This document shows positions 35,558-35,650 of a DNA stretch of 35,650 nucleotides, piece by piece. How positions within the stretch are numbered: position 1 is the stretch's first letter; every line of letters starts with the position of its first letter. The translations under genes and the position numbers were made by a program. The notes under the pieces are model-generated. The model did not search any database. It saw only the letters and a list, made by a program, of their open reading frames with translations, and was not told the DNA's origin. Origin of the DNA: an uncultured Verrucomicrobia subdivision 3 bacterium (lineage in GTDB: Bacteria > Verrucomicrobiota > Verrucomicrobiia > Limisphaerales > UBA11358); the NCBI GenBank assembly GCA_903875465.1, contig CAIQWB010000092.1, positions 1-35,650 of the forward strand. Direction: 5' to 3'.

Positions 35558-35650
35558 ATGAGAATGAATAAGAAAAGTTCGGGTTTTACCCTGATTGAAT
35601 TGCTGGTGGTCATCGCCATCATTGCCATTTTGGCGGCGATGTTGCTCCCG
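35558..35650 (+). CDS. Pseudopilin-like protein, N-terminus only
   Basis: The gene runs off the right edge after 31 codons. The start reads MRMNKKSSGF followed by TLIELLVVIAIIAILAAMLL, the prepilin leader with the Gly-Phe cleavage site (after Gly9), Glu5 of the mature protein, and the hydrophobic stalk helix. Such proteins (type II secretion pseudopilins or DUF1559-like) are numerous in Verrucomicrobia and Planctomycetes. The ATG at 35558 or the one at 35564 could start it. It begins 191 bases after the large secreted protein, beyond a terminator, so it has its own promoter. The subtype cannot be told from this fragment. Confidence 0.85.
   Translation, partial: MRMNKKSSGFTLIELLVVIAIIAILAAMLLP

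Overview
The window looks like a chromosomal segment of a free-living Verrucomicrobiota bacterium, probably near the Pedosphaera/Limisphaera group. The evidence is GC-rich coding sequence with weak Shine-Dalgarno signals, secreted carbohydrate-active enzymes (CE15, GH50-like, six-hairpin glycosidase, CE12-CE8), a phage gp27-like small protein standing alone, a very large Thr/Asn-rich secreted protein, and a pseudopilin-type leader at the right edge. The lineage is inferred from gene content; no rRNA or tRNA gene is visible.

Layout. 1-602: ambiguous left edge and apparent non-coding DNA. 603-3593 (+): CE15 glucuronoyl-esterase-like enzyme, a DUF1232 protein and tgt. 3617-5869 (-): ridA, an alkyltransferase-like protein with PYWR in place of PCHR, and rmuC. 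5870-6281: divergent intergenic region with a 30-bp near-perfect palindrome. 6282-12924 (+): gltB, gltD and a degenerate receiver-domain protein. 12925-13922: decayed DUF433/DUF5615 toxin-antitoxin cassette, interrupted by a 233-bp stretch bounded by ~19-bp inverted repeats. 13923-21619: polysaccharide-use cluster with two secreted glycosidases (-), a divergent xylulokinase (+) and a two-domain pectin/rhamnogalacturonan esterase (-). 21761-24244 (+): YmdB-like phosphoesterase, YkgJ-like cysteine protein and NupG-like MFS transporter. 24299-25633 (-): purB. 25764-26336 (-): gp27-like protein with a perfect 13-bp hairpin in its leader. 26544-30762 (-): lutA-lutB-lutC plus a TAXI-type solute-binding protein. 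31302-35366 (+): 1354-residue secreted protein with a terminator. 35558-edge (+): start of a pseudopilin-like gene.

How the genes work together. GltB and GltD form the NADPH glutamate synthase. LutABC oxidises L-lactate, and the adjacent TAXI receptor hints at carboxylate uptake. CE15, CE12-CE8, the glycosidases and XylB fit hydrolysis of plant or algal cell-wall polymers with pentose entry into the pentose phosphate pathway. The glycosidase operon and xylB are divergent and share a 48-bp gap holding the palindrome TTGTTAACAA, which suggests co-regulation.

The strongest unusual item is the 13.1-13.9 kb toxin-antitoxin relic. No CRISPR array, intact prophage or transposase gene was found. No wholly new multi-gene system can be claimed from this sequence alone.
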